Source: Roseburia rectibacter (lineage in GTDB: Bacteria > Bacillota > Clostridia > Lachnospirales > Lachnospiraceae). Taken from it: a stretch of DNA of 64,000 bases. Position numbers and translations under genes: made by a program. Numbering within the stretch: the stretch's first letter is position 1; each line of letters begins with the position of its first letter. A model generated the notes under the pieces. The model saw only the letters and a program-made list of their open reading frames with translations. It searched no databases and had not been told where the DNA came from. Where the stretch lies: assembly GCF_014287515.2 (NCBI RefSeq), contig NZ_CP092473.1, positions 3,197,501-3,261,500 on the forward strand, read 5' to 3'. Shown in pieces: positions 17,830-26,057 of this stretch.

Positions 17830-19989
17830 TTATTCTGTTACCTTATTTTTACCTACATGAATCTTCATCACATACCACAACTCTGTTGCAATACAGATAG
17901 ATGAATAAGCACCGCAGATAAGACCTGCCATCAGAGGAAGTGCAAATTCACGGATGCTGGTCACACCGAGGATGAACAGCATAAATACCATAACAAAAGT
18001 CGTCCAGGAAGTATTGATGCTTCGTGACAACGTCTGTGTCAGGCTTCGGTTTGCAATTTCCATCAGAGACTCTTTCGTCTGCTTGCCATGTTTTGCTGCA
18101 AGGTTCTCACGGATACGGTCAAAGATAACGATCGTATCGTTGACGGAATAACCAATGATCGTCAGCATACATGCGATAAAGGTATTTCCGACAGAAATAC
18201 GCATCAGGGCATATACGGTAAGTACGACTAAAACGTCATGAACCAGGGCAATGATCGCACTTGCACCAAAACGGATATCTTTGAAACGGAACCAGATATA
18301 GATCAACATGCAGATTGTTGAAATGATCACCGCTTTAAATGCATCCGCACGCATCTCGCCACTGACTGTGGAACTGATACTCTGGAATGTGATCGTAGAT
18401 TCATCCACATCAAAATTGTCTGCAAGTGTCTGGTTCAATGTATCACGTTCTTCCTTAGACAAAGTTCTTGTCTTGATCGTGATCTGTGTTGTTCCCTCCA
18501 CTTTGTTTGCCTGGATATTGCTGTCTCCGGTCACTTCTTTTACAGCCGGGATAATGTCTTTCTCAATGTCCTCAATGGTATATTCTTTACCAAAATCAGC
18601 AGTAGTGGAAGTTCCTCCCATGAAATCAAGTCCATAATTTAAGGAATTCTGACCGGATGCTTTATGTGCTCCCATACCAATGAATCCGGCAGCAATAATT
18701 GCAAGAGAGATTCCAAAGAACACATATCTCTTCTGCAGGAAATTAATAGTCTTTCTCTCTTTGGCACGTCCGTAGAATTTCTCATCTCTAAGTCCTAACC
18801 AGTAGAAAGCATAAAGAATCCATCTTGTCACAACAAGTGCTGTAAACATGGAAAGGATAATACCAATCATAAGTGTATAAGCAAATCCTTTTACAGTACC
18901 GGAACCTAATGACATCAATACGACAGATGCGATCAAGGTTGTGATGTTACCATCTAAGATTGCGGACATTGCCTTATGGAAACCGGTTTTCATTGCAGTA
19001 ATAACTGACTTACCTGCTGCGATCTCCTCACGGATACGTGCGAAGATGATAACGTTGGCATCTACCGCCATACCGATACTTAAGATGATACCGGCAATAC
19101 CAGGTAATGTTAATGTGATTTCAAATAAGTATAAGGTTGCGATCACAAGTGCTGTATAGATCGCAAGTGCTAAAGTTGCTGCAACACCCGGAACTGCATA
19201 TACGATGATCATAAAGATCATAACGATCACAAGACCGATCGCTGCTGCTTTTAAACTGGAGGAGATTGCCTGGCTTCCAAGCTGTGCCCCTACCACGCTG
19301 GACTCTAACTCTGATAACTGCAGGGAAAGAGAACCGATACGGATCTGTGTTGCTAAAGTCTGCGCCTCTTCAAAAGTACTCTGACCGGAAATCTGTGCTG
19401 TACCTCCGGTAATTGCCTCCTGTACGGTAGGATAACTGATGATTTCTCCATCATATACGATTGGAAGTGCTTTTCCGACATTTTCAGATGTAACATCTCC
19501 GAAAGTCTTTGCACCCTCATCCGTCAGGGTAAGCTGTACAACGTACTGTTTGTTACCATACTGGTCTGTGGTTGTTGCAGCCTGTGCATCTGCTACCTGA
19601 TCACCTGTCATAAATACAGTACCATCAGAAAGCTGGAACTCTAAGGAACCCGGATTACCCAGTTCCTCTAATATCTTGCTCGCATCTGTAACACCAGGGA
19701 TCTCAACGGCAATACGGTCATCTCCGACCTGATATACAGAAGCCTCTGTACTGTAACTTTCCACACGCTTCTGGAGTTTGTAGATCGTATCACTCATATC
19801 TTCTGCGCTTGGATTTTCATCCATGACCTGATAGGTAATCGATACACCACCGGACAGATCAAGTCCAAGCGGAATACTCATTTCCTCCCCAATACCGGTC
19901 GATGAAAGAATAATAGATGCATAATAGGCAAGTCCCACAAATGCAGCGAGAATCGCAACTAATATGACTGCTGCTTTACTCTTTTTCAT
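17830..19989 (-). CDS. secDF: SecDF fused protein-export membrane subunit
   Basis: SecD and SecF use the proton gradient to help pull proteins out of the SecYEG channel. Here both are fused in 719 residues. The SecD half has a first membrane helix, a large outside P1 domain (about 40-230) and the helix bundle with GIAGIILSIGMAVDANVIIF. The SecF half begins near residue 400 and carries YGLDFMGGTS and GYSVNDTIVIFDRIREN. I chose the ATG at 19989 because AGGAAGG precedes it; a GTG at 20022 overlaps the scfB stop and has no RBS. It follows scfB by 25 bases, so it is very likely co-transcribed with it. Confidence 0.95.
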   Translation of the reverse strand: MKKSKAAVILVAILAAFVGLAYYASIILSSTGIGEEMSIPLGLDLSGGVSITYQVMDENPSAEDMSDTIYKLQKRVESYSTEASVYQVGDDRIAVEIPGVTDASKILEELGNPGSLEFQLSDGTVFMTGDQVADAQAATTTDQYGNKQYVVQLTLTDEGAKTFGDVTSENVGKALPIVYDGEIISYPTVQEAITGGTAQISGQSTFEEAQTLATQIRIGSLSLQLSELESSVVGAQLGSQAISSSLKAAAIGLVIVMIFMIIVYAVPGVAATLALAIYTALVIATLYLFEITLTLPGIAGIILSIGMAVDANVIIFARIREEIAAGKSVITAMKTGFHKAMSAILDGNITTLIASVVLMSLGSGTVKGFAYTLMIGIILSMFTALVVTRWILYAFYWLGLRDEKFYGRAKERKTINFLQKRYVFFGISLAIIAAGFIGMGAHKASGQNSLNYGLDFMGGTSTTADFGKEYTIEDIEKDIIPAVKEVTGDSNIQANKVEGTTQITIKTRTLSKEERDTLNQTLADNFDVDESTITFQSISSTVSGEMRADAFKAVIISTICMLIYIWFRFKDIRFGASAIIALVHDVLVVLTVYALMRISVGNTFIACMLTIIGYSVNDTIVIFDRIRENLAAKHGKQTKESLMEIANRSLTQTLSRSINTSWTTFVMVFMLFILGVTSIREFALPLMAGLICGAYSSICIATELWYVMKIHVGKNKVTE

Positions 19990-20014
19990 TTTCTTTTTCC
20001 TTCCTGTTTCTTTT

Positions 20015-21388
20015 TTATTCACAATCGGCTTCGGCAGCCTTAATCATGATTGCACATTCAATACGTTTTTTCTGCAGTTCACATCCGATATCATATGCTC
20101 CGCAGATATCACCGCTGAAATTATACGCATTTGCTGCACATCCGCCGCTACAGTAGAACCTGGCAAAACATTTTCTGCATTTTTCTTTTGCATAGACGTT
20201 GCAGCACTTAAATTCATCACGGATCTCTGTATTTTTAATCCCCTCATCCACATTGCCGAGCAGGAACTTCTCATTGCCTACAAACTGATGGCACGGATAA
20301 AAATCACCCCAAGGCGTTACCGCAAGGTACTCGGTTCCCGAACCACAGCCGGACAGACGTTTTGCCACACACGGACCACCTTCAAGATCGATCATAAAAT
20401 GGAAGAAATTAAAATCATCTCCCTCTTTGTGACGTCTTACCATCTCTGCAGCAAGCTTGTCATATTCCTCAAACAGTTTCGGAAGATCCTCCTCTGTGAT
20501 CGCATATGGCTCACTCGGCTCTGCAACTACCGGCTCCACAGAAATCTGTTTGAAACCAAGATCGGCAAGATGAAGTACATCTGCTGCAAAATCAGGATTG
20601 TAGTGTGTGAATGTACCACGCACATAATATTTGTCCTGATGTCTGCTCTCTGCAAATTTCTGGAACTTTGGAACGATCAGATCATAACTTCCTGCCCCTT
20701 TGCGGAACGGACGCATCTTATCATGAACTTCCTTTCTTCCATCGATACTTAAGACCACATTTGCCATCTCTTTATTACAGAATTCCATGATCTCGTCATT
20801 TAAAAGCACACCATTTGTGGTCAGTGTAAAACGGAAATTCTTGTCATGCAGCTTTTCCTGCTCTCTTCCATAAGCAACTAAGTCTTTTACGACCTGCCAG
20901 TTCATAAGCGGCTCGCCGCCAAAGAAATCCACCTCAAGATTTCGTCTGTTACCTGAATTGGCAATTAAGAAATCCAGTGCCTTCTTTCCAACTTCAAAGG
21001 ACATCAGTGCCCTTCTTCCATGGTACTCTCCCTCCTCAGCAAAGCAGTACTGACATGCCAGGTTGCAGTCATGTGCAATATGCAGGCAGAGTGCCTTGAC
21101 AACCGTCGGGCGTTTTTTGAAATCCATGATATAGTTTTCGTAAGTGTCCTTTGTAAAAAGCGACTCCTCATCGATCAATGTCTGGACTTCATCGATTGCT
21201 TCCTCCACTTCCTCTTTGCCGTATTTTCCGGACAGTGCAGATACGATCTCATCCCTTGCATACGATTCCGGCTGGCTCTGATCGATCATCTCAATGACAT
21301 CATAAGTCACGTCATCCACCACATGAATCGCTCCGCTGTTTACATCTAAAACAATATCATAGCCGTTGTTCTTATACTGATGAACCAC
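20015..21388 (-). CDS. scfB: SCIFF peptide maturase (radical SAM/SPASM thioether-forming enzyme)
   Basis: This enzyme forms Cys-to-Thr thioether cross-links in the SCIFF precursor. The 457-residue protein has an N-terminal precursor-binding (RRE-like) region, then the radical SAM motif CNLACQYC (about 107-114). GGEPLMNW follows, and a Cys-rich SPASM region closes the protein (GCGSG, PCHQF, CCNVYAKEKCRKCFARFYCSGGC, then CGAYDIGC; given as separate motifs). This Cys pattern is diagnostic for SPASM-type peptide maturases. The start is GTG at 21388 with AGAGGAAA upstream. The precursor gene lies 286 bases upstream on the same strand, and secDF follows within 25 bases. Confidence 0.95.
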   Translation of the reverse strand: MVHQYKNNGYDIVLDVNSGAIHVVDDVTYDVIEMIDQSQPESYARDEIVSALSGKYGKEEVEEAIDEVQTLIDEESLFTKDTYENYIMDFKKRPTVVKALCLHIAHDCNLACQYCFAEEGEYHGRRALMSFEVGKKALDFLIANSGNRRNLEVDFFGGEPLMNWQVVKDLVAYGREQEKLHDKNFRFTLTTNGVLLNDEIMEFCNKEMANVVLSIDGRKEVHDKMRPFRKGAGSYDLIVPKFQKFAESRHQDKYYVRGTFTHYNPDFAADVLHLADLGFKQISVEPVVAEPSEPYAITEEDLPKLFEEYDKLAAEMVRRHKEGDDFNFFHFMIDLEGGPCVAKRLSGCGSGTEYLAVTPWGDFYPCHQFVGNEKFLLGNVDEGIKNTEIRDEFKCCNVYAKEKCRKCFARFYCSGGCAANAYNFSGDICGAYDIGCELQKKRIECAIMIKAAEADCE

Positions 21389-21502
21389 TATAATATTTCC
21401 TCTCTTTCTATCTGATTTTACAGCAAAACATTTAAAGTTTTCTGCAAATCAATGTATTTTTTTCAAGTATTACGGCATTTTAATGTTGCCGATAAAACGT
21501 AC

Positions 21503-21533
21503 AAATGACCGCACGCTATGCGAACGGTCGTTT
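21503..21533 (-). promoter_or_regulatory. Hairpin between scfA and scfB
   Basis: The arms AAACGACCG and CGGTCATTT enclose a second short stem CGC-ATA-GCG with 2x2 internal loops, all within 31 bases. There is no long T run. It could be an RNA-processing or attenuation structure that sets the precursor-to-maturase ratio (inference). Confidence 0.45.
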
Positions 21534-21674
21534 GCAGATTCCACTTATATCCGACCGTATGATTTTCATCGTTGTATCACACAGTCATTTTGTATCATGC
21601 CATGATGGCATATCTGGCACTCATATGCACAATTTTTACCATGCTATGCATGCCCGGCTGTACCAGTTCAAATC

Positions 21675-21815
21675 TTATTTGTGCTCGCAGCTCTGGTTTC
21701 CTACTGTACAGGATGTCTTGCATGCAGACTGGCAGGATGTCTGGCACTCGCCGCAGCCACCTTTTTTGATTGTGTTCTGTAATCTCTTGGTATTTAATGT
21801 CTTTACATGTTTCAT
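21675..21815 (-). CDS. scfA: SCIFF (six-cysteines-in-forty-five) ranthipeptide precursor
   Basis: The 46-residue peptide starts MKHVKTLNTK and carries a Cys-rich core with six cysteines (GGCGECQTSC, then SACKTSC, then the last Cys in QSCEHK). This is almost the family consensus and is found across Clostridia next to its radical SAM maturase. The Thr residues between the Cys pairs are the known cross-link partners. The RBS AAGGAG lies upstream of the ATG at 21815. A longer reading to 21863 is possible but has no RBS and does not fit the family. The mature product's role is unknown; quorum-type signalling has been suggested for the family. Confidence 0.95.
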   Translation of the reverse strand: MKHVKTLNTKRLQNTIKKGGCGECQTSCQSACKTSCTVGNQSCEHK

Positions 21816-21962
21816 GATGCTTCTCTCCTTTTTTGTAATTTCCGCACACATGGGATACGCCATTTGCCCACTCCCCGTAATACTATGTATTTATTCGCTT
21901 TCGCGCGGAGTTCTATTAACCTGTATAGTATAACATAACTTTTTTCATATGGGAAGTTTTTT

Positions 21963-23354
21963 TTATTCCGCATCCTTCGGCAGGATGATATTAAAGATGA
22001 TCGCCACAATGGCTGCCGGAACAATACCGGAACCGCCAAAGATCAACTGGATACCCTGCGGCAGATGTGCAAGAATACCACTGCTTGATCCGATTCCGTA
22101 GCCAAGTCCCAACGCAACGGAAACGATCGTGATATTGCGCATTGTCATCGGTTCTTTTGTGATAAGCTGGATTCCACTGATCACGATGGATGAAAACATC
22201 ATAACAGCCGCTCCGCCAAGTACACTCTGCGGCATGATCGAGATCAGTGCTGCAAGTTTCGGGAATAAACCGCATAAAATCAGAAATACTGCTCCTGAGG
22301 CAAGCGCCATACGGTTTACGATCTTTGTCATTGTGACAAGTCCTACATTCTGGCTGAAAGAAGTATTCGGCAGTACACCAAAAAGTGCTGCAAGGGAAGA
22401 ACCGATCCCATCACATATGACACCGCCGGAAAGTTCTTTGTCAGTAGCTTCTCTGTCCATTCCGCCTTCCATAACGCCGGAGATATCTCCGACTGTCTCA
22501 ACTGCAGTGACAATAAACATAATCAAAACCGGTACGATTGCTCTCCAGTCAAATACCAGTTTGACCGGCATTAATTTCGGAACGGAAAACCACGCTGCAT
22601 CCGCAACTTTATCCCAGTTTAATACCCAGGCTTTTGTATATTCCACACCGTCTGCATTGATCCCTGTTGTTGGCAGAACCAGCCCCATGACTGCTGCAAT
22701 AATATAGCCTGCCACGATACCGATCAGAATTGATGAAGCGCTCGCCATGCCTTTCATCCAGTGTTTGACTGCTACGATGATCAGTAAAACGGCTGCACCA
22801 AGCAGTAAATTTTCAACAGAGCCAAAGTCATTTGCCGTATTGCCGCCGCCAAAAGAATTGACCCCAACTGCGATCAGGGATAATCCGATCGACAATACGA
22901 CCGTTCCTGTAACAACCGCAGGGAAAAATTTACGAAGCGGTTTTAACAGGAAACCAAGAATACACTCAAACAGACCTCCAATGACGGATGCACACATAAT
23001 TGCCCCATACGCAAGAATGCCTCCTCCCATCACCTGAACTACACTGTTGAACACACCGATAAATCCGGAACTGGTTCCCATGATGATCGGTACCTTTCCG
23101 CCAACCGGTCCGATCGCAAACAACTGAATCAGCGTCACGATTCCGGCGATCAGCATCGCATTCTGTAAAAGGTCGACCTGCAGACCCCCAAACTCTTCAC
23201 CCGCAATGCCACATGCCCCTGTAATGATCAGGATCGGTGTCAGGTTTCCAACAAACATTGCCAGCACATGCTGTAATCCCAGAGGGATTGCCTTTTTCAG
23301 TGGAAGTTTTCCATAAAATTCGTACTCTGCTCCCTGTCTCTTTTGACTTTCCAT
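21963..23354 (-). CDS. NCS2 family purine (xanthine/uric acid) permease
   Basis: This is a 463-residue nucleobase:cation symporter with about 12-14 membrane segments. Family features are QHVLAMFVGN in the first helix and the NCS2 signature QNVGLVTMTKI near residue 320, preceded by the GxLPNTSF-like loop LPNTSFS. The signature and the GGMDREATDKELSGGVICDG stretch fit xanthine/uric acid transporters better than uracil ones. The ATG at 23354 follows GAGGAGG; a reading to 23411 would bury this RBS. It has its own promoter. No purine riboswitch is seen in the leader. Confidence 0.88.
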   Translation of the reverse strand: MESQKRQGAEYEFYGKLPLKKAIPLGLQHVLAMFVGNLTPILIITGACGIAGEEFGGLQVDLLQNAMLIAGIVTLIQLFAIGPVGGKVPIIMGTSSGFIGVFNSVVQVMGGGILAYGAIMCASVIGGLFECILGFLLKPLRKFFPAVVTGTVVLSIGLSLIAVGVNSFGGGNTANDFGSVENLLLGAAVLLIIVAVKHWMKGMASASSILIGIVAGYIIAAVMGLVLPTTGINADGVEYTKAWVLNWDKVADAAWFSVPKLMPVKLVFDWRAIVPVLIMFIVTAVETVGDISGVMEGGMDREATDKELSGGVICDGIGSSLAALFGVLPNTSFSQNVGLVTMTKIVNRMALASGAVFLILCGLFPKLAALISIMPQSVLGGAAVMMFSSIVISGIQLITKEPMTMRNITIVSVALGLGYGIGSSSGILAHLPQGIQLIFGGSGIVPAAIVAIIFNIILPKDAE

Positions 23355-23422
23355 CTTTTCCTCCTCGTGTGTATTTTTTGCATGAATCATTGATATTCCC
23401 TGCTCATACACGCTTTTCTATG

Positions 23423-23452
23423 AGTATATCACGCTCCCAATATCCAGCGCAA
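23423..23452 (-). promoter_or_regulatory. Promoter of the purine permease
   Basis: TTGCGC (23447-23452), an 18-base spacer and TATACT (23423-23428) lie about 70 bases before the start codon, on the gene side of the palindromic element. Confidence 0.6.
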
Positions 23453-23493
23453 GTACTCTGTGTATATCTGATGACCTGGACAGATATTTAGCT

Positions 23494-23637
23494 GTTACTG
23501 TTCACACATACTGTGTGAGCAGTAACGATTACAGCCCATTTTAAATGCATCTTCGATGCATGGGGCTGTAATCTGGCATATTATAGTCTTTGGCGCACAG
23601 CTTGACAGCAAGTGTCAAGCTTGCGAGTGAACAGTAA
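23494..23637. repeat. MITE-like palindromic intergenic element
   Basis: The outer ends TACTGTTCAC (23496-23505) and GTGAACAGTA (23628-23637) are perfect inverted repeats. Inside are three stems: 15-base arms 23494-23508/23512-23526 (one mismatch), 11-base arms 23527-23537/23563-23573 with an inner 7-base stem, and 9-base arms 23599-23607/23613-23621. TTTAGCTG occurs on both sides of the element (around 23488 and 23640). It starts right at the stop codon of the upstream gene. It encodes nothing. Confidence 0.6.
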
Positions 23638-23640
23638 ATT

Positions 23641-24033
23641 TTAGCTGATCATGCCCCCCGCCATACCGGATGCTGCACAGAGTATAAATGTTGTTGCCAC
23701 CTTGGGAATCTCCATGGATATTCCCTGTTTAACCAGCACCGATATCAGAAATAAAATGCAAAAATAAATGGTACCTGCCGCAAATCCCCATAAAAATTTC
23801 TGTGTTTTCATAATTTTTCCCATTAAAAATCCACCGATCGCACCGGAAACAATATAGATGACAACGATTCCAACTTTCACTGCCGCTTCACTCAGATCAA
23901 ACTTATACAATAGTGCTGCTAAAAGCAGCAGGAACAGGCAGCTTAACAGGAACATGACAAGTACAGACACCACTGCCGCGGCGACCGGATTGTTCTTTGC
24001 ATCTCTTGTTTTCATTTTTGACTGTATATTCAT
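23641..24033 (-). CDS. TIGR04086 family membrane protein
   Basis: A ~130-residue protein with four membrane segments. The stretch VVIYIVSGAIGGFLMGKIM and the final CAASGMAGGMIS match the TIGR04086 (DUF3792) family, found in sporulating and non-sporulating Firmicutes. The function is unknown. I chose the ATG at 24033 (GGAGTGG six bases upstream), but starts at 24045 or 24084 remain possible. The 3' end abuts the palindromic element. Confidence 0.75.
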   Translation of the reverse strand: MNIQSKMKTRDAKNNPVAAAVVSVLVMFLLSCLFLLLLAALLYKFDLSEAAVKVGIVVIYIVSGAIGGFLMGKIMKTQKFLWGFAAGTIYFCILFLISVLVKQGISMEIPKVATTFILCAASGMAGGMIS

Positions 24034-24072
24034 TGTCCACTCCATAGATTTTAGATTCTGTTTCACTATATG

Positions 24073-24120
24073 AAAAAAACGCAAAAGCTATGCAGAGTTT
24101 GCATGCTTTTGCGTTTTTTA
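24073..24120. terminator. Bidirectional terminator-like hairpin
   Basis: The arms AAAAAACGCAAAAGC and GCTTTTGCGTTTTTT surround an inner TGCA/TGCA stem. On the minus strand it closes the transcript of the epimerase gene. Confidence 0.8.
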
Positions 24121-24139
24121 GTTTATACCTTTTGTTAGC

Positions 24140-25018
24140 TTATAAATATAAGATGCTGTATGCTGCTTTGAATGTTCCGCCCTGCGGCAGCATGTTTTCG
24201 TAGTCGCGCTCCTGTAATGTACCGGTAAAATCTGTGGCATCGCATCTTCCGTACCACGGTTCAATGCAGACAAACGGAGCATTTTTTCCTTCCGGCGACC
24301 ATACTGCAAATAATGGTGTGTCAAATTTTACAGTTACATATGGTGCTCCGTCACGATCAAGTAAGGAAACTTCTTTCGTCTGTTTTCCCTCTGCCATGTA
24401 GGTGCATTTATCAAAAAATCCTTCTGTAAATGTCACGCAGCCATCTTTTAATGGTAAAATTTCATCTTCCATCACAGCCATGCCATCCGGTGTATTTCCA
24501 TGATGATGGATCGTGTCCGTAAGCCCGCCAAATTTCAGTCCATATCCGGTTTTATTTGCTTCCCCGTGAATCGGACAGTTGAATGCAGGATGTGCTCCGA
24601 TAGCAAACCAGAGTTCTTTTGTGTCAGTGTTTTCCACAGTCCAGTTCACTTTTACCTCATTTTTGCACAATTCATAGCCAATGTGCAGTGTAAAATGAAA
24701 TGGATATTTTTCAAAAGTCTCTTCTGTATCAGACAGCACAAATGAAATGGTTTCTGCGGTCTGTTCTTCTAATGCAAATTCCATATCTCTTGCAAATCCG
24801 TGTTGTCCCATCTTATAGGTTTTTCCATCGTAACGGTATTCTTTGTTTTTGGGCGCACCGACAAACGGAAATAATACAGGGGATGTTCTGCCCCAGTACT
24901 TTTTATCACCACACCACATATATTCAAAGTTATCTGATTTTCTTTTTACAGATTTGATCTCTGCTCCAAATGAGTCAATCTCCACTTTTAAATTTTCATT
25001 TTCCAACGTATATCTCAT
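24140..25018 (-). CDS. Aldose 1-epimerase family protein (galactose mutarotase fold)
   Basis: The 292-residue protein belongs to the galactose mutarotase-like superfamily, LacX/YeaD branch: an early NLKVEIDSFGAEIKSVK strand pair, PVLFPFVG, GQHGFARDMEF and the catalytic-region IGAHPAFNCP. A late FVCIEPWYGRCD holds the conserved Glu. It probably interconverts alpha and beta sugar anomers; the sugar is unknown. The ATG at 25018 follows GAGGAG. It stands alone between terminators. Confidence 0.88.
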   Translation of the reverse strand: MRYTLENENLKVEIDSFGAEIKSVKRKSDNFEYMWCGDKKYWGRTSPVLFPFVGAPKNKEYRYDGKTYKMGQHGFARDMEFALEEQTAETISFVLSDTEETFEKYPFHFTLHIGYELCKNEVKVNWTVENTDTKELWFAIGAHPAFNCPIHGEANKTGYGLKFGGLTDTIHHHGNTPDGMAVMEDEILPLKDGCVTFTEGFFDKCTYMAEGKQTKEVSLLDRDGAPYVTVKFDTPLFAVWSPEGKNAPFVCIEPWYGRCDATDFTGTLQERDYENMLPQGGTFKAAYSILYL

Positions 25019-25138
25019 ATCTGTCTCCTCTTCATACAGGCATTTCATTTCTCATCTGCCTGTCACTGCTCATTTTTCATTGCTGTTACATTATAACCTA
25101 ACTTTTCCATAAAATCTATCCGGCAATCGTTTTATTTT

Positions 25139-25792
25139 TCACGCTACATACTGATACATGAATACAAAATGGCAGATGCTTCCAGCCATGACAAACAGAT
25201 GAAATACTTCATGGGAGCCAAACTGACTGTGCTTCGCGTTGAACACCGGCAGTTTTAATGCATAGATCACACCGCCGACAGTATAGATCAGACCGCCTGC
25301 AAGCAGCCACAAAAATGCTGCCTGGGAAAGAGTGGCTAACAGTTCCCGGAATACAAACAGACACACCCATCCCATTGCGATATAGATCACGGATGAAAAC
25401 CACTTCGGGCAGTTGATCCAGAGCACTTTTATCAGCATTCCTGCCGCCGCAATGCCCCACACTGCCGCAAGCAGCGTATAACCCGACTTCCCGCCAAGTA
25501 CGATCAGACATACCGGCGTATAAGATCCGGCAATCAGGACAAATATCATCATATGGTCGAGTTTGCGGAATATCTTTAAAATTTTATCCCGGACAACAAG
25601 CGAATGGTACACCGTACTTGCACCATAAAGCAGCACCATGCTTCCCATAAACACGGCCATTGCCAGAATCGTTGTATGATTTCCATTCAGCGCAGCCTTG
25701 ACTAACAACGGCGATGTGGCAAATATTGCCATCATCATAGCTATAAAATGTGTAATAGCGCTTCCCGGTTCACGAATCCCTATCTGTAACAT
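25139..25792 (-). CDS. Hemolysin III family (PAQR) membrane protein
   Basis: This is a 217-residue, seven-helix protein with PAQR/COG1272 hallmarks: an early EPGSAITHFI, the GASTVYHSL motif (Ser and His), DHMMIFVLIAGSYTP, and a late GSHEVFHLFVMAGSICHF with the two conserved His. These polar residues form a buried metal site in the PAQR superfamily, where the fold resembles ceramidases. The name 'hemolysin' is historical. The AAAGGAGG before the ATG at 25792 fixes the start. The promoter region carries a repeated motif. Confidence 0.92.
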   Translation of the reverse strand: MLQIGIREPGSAITHFIAMMMAIFATSPLLVKAALNGNHTTILAMAVFMGSMVLLYGASTVYHSLVVRDKILKIFRKLDHMMIFVLIAGSYTPVCLIVLGGKSGYTLLAAVWGIAAAGMLIKVLWINCPKWFSSVIYIAMGWVCLFVFRELLATLSQAAFLWLLAGGLIYTVGGVIYALKLPVFNAKHSQFGSHEVFHLFVMAGSICHFVFMYQYVA

Positions 25793-25809
25793 AATATGAC
25801 CTCCTTTTA

Positions 25810-25874
25810 GCAAAATAGTATTTATTATTTTTACATGTAGTATTTATTACTATATCTTTTGTATTTTGATACTA
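25810..25874 (-). repeat. Repeated TAGTATTTATTA motif in the hemolysin III leader
   Basis: TAGTATTTATTA occurs twice on the plus strand (near 25817 and 25842), followed by TACTA/TAGTA variants. The copies sit between the -10 box and the RBS and may be operator sites. Confidence 0.35.
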
Positions 25875-25897
25875 CTACTTATTATACATTATGTCAA
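25869..25897 (-). promoter_or_regulatory. Promoter of the hemolysin III gene
   Basis: TTGACA (25892-25897), a 17-base spacer and TAGTAT (25869-25874) lie about 75 bases before the start codon. Confidence 0.65.
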
Positions 25898-25992
25898 TTA
25901 TATTTATGCTACATTTTTTCTCAATTTTTGCAGGTTTTTGGAAGGTTTACACAAATTTGCAGAACGAATTTTCCTATGAAGATTTGGATATC

Positions 25993-26035
25993 AAAAAAAC
26001 TGCCGCCCGCAGAATCTTATTCATCCGGGCGGCAG
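25993..26035 (-). terminator. Terminator of asnS
   Basis: The 10-base GC-rich stem CTGCCGCCCG/CGGGCGGCAG is followed by seven T on the minus strand, 22 bases after the asnS stop. Confidence 0.92.
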
Positions 26036-26057
26036 TCCTCTGTAAATCTATTCTTTT

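Noticed and set aside
21595..21849. Alternative 84-aa minus-strand frame across scfA
   Set aside because: It overlaps scfA in another frame, has no RBS of its own, and only the 46-residue frame matches the SCIFF family.
23355..23493. Purine riboswitch upstream of the permease
   Set aside because: The transcribed leader after the TATACT box is short and lacks the conserved three-way junction sequences. The hairpins lie upstream of the promoter.
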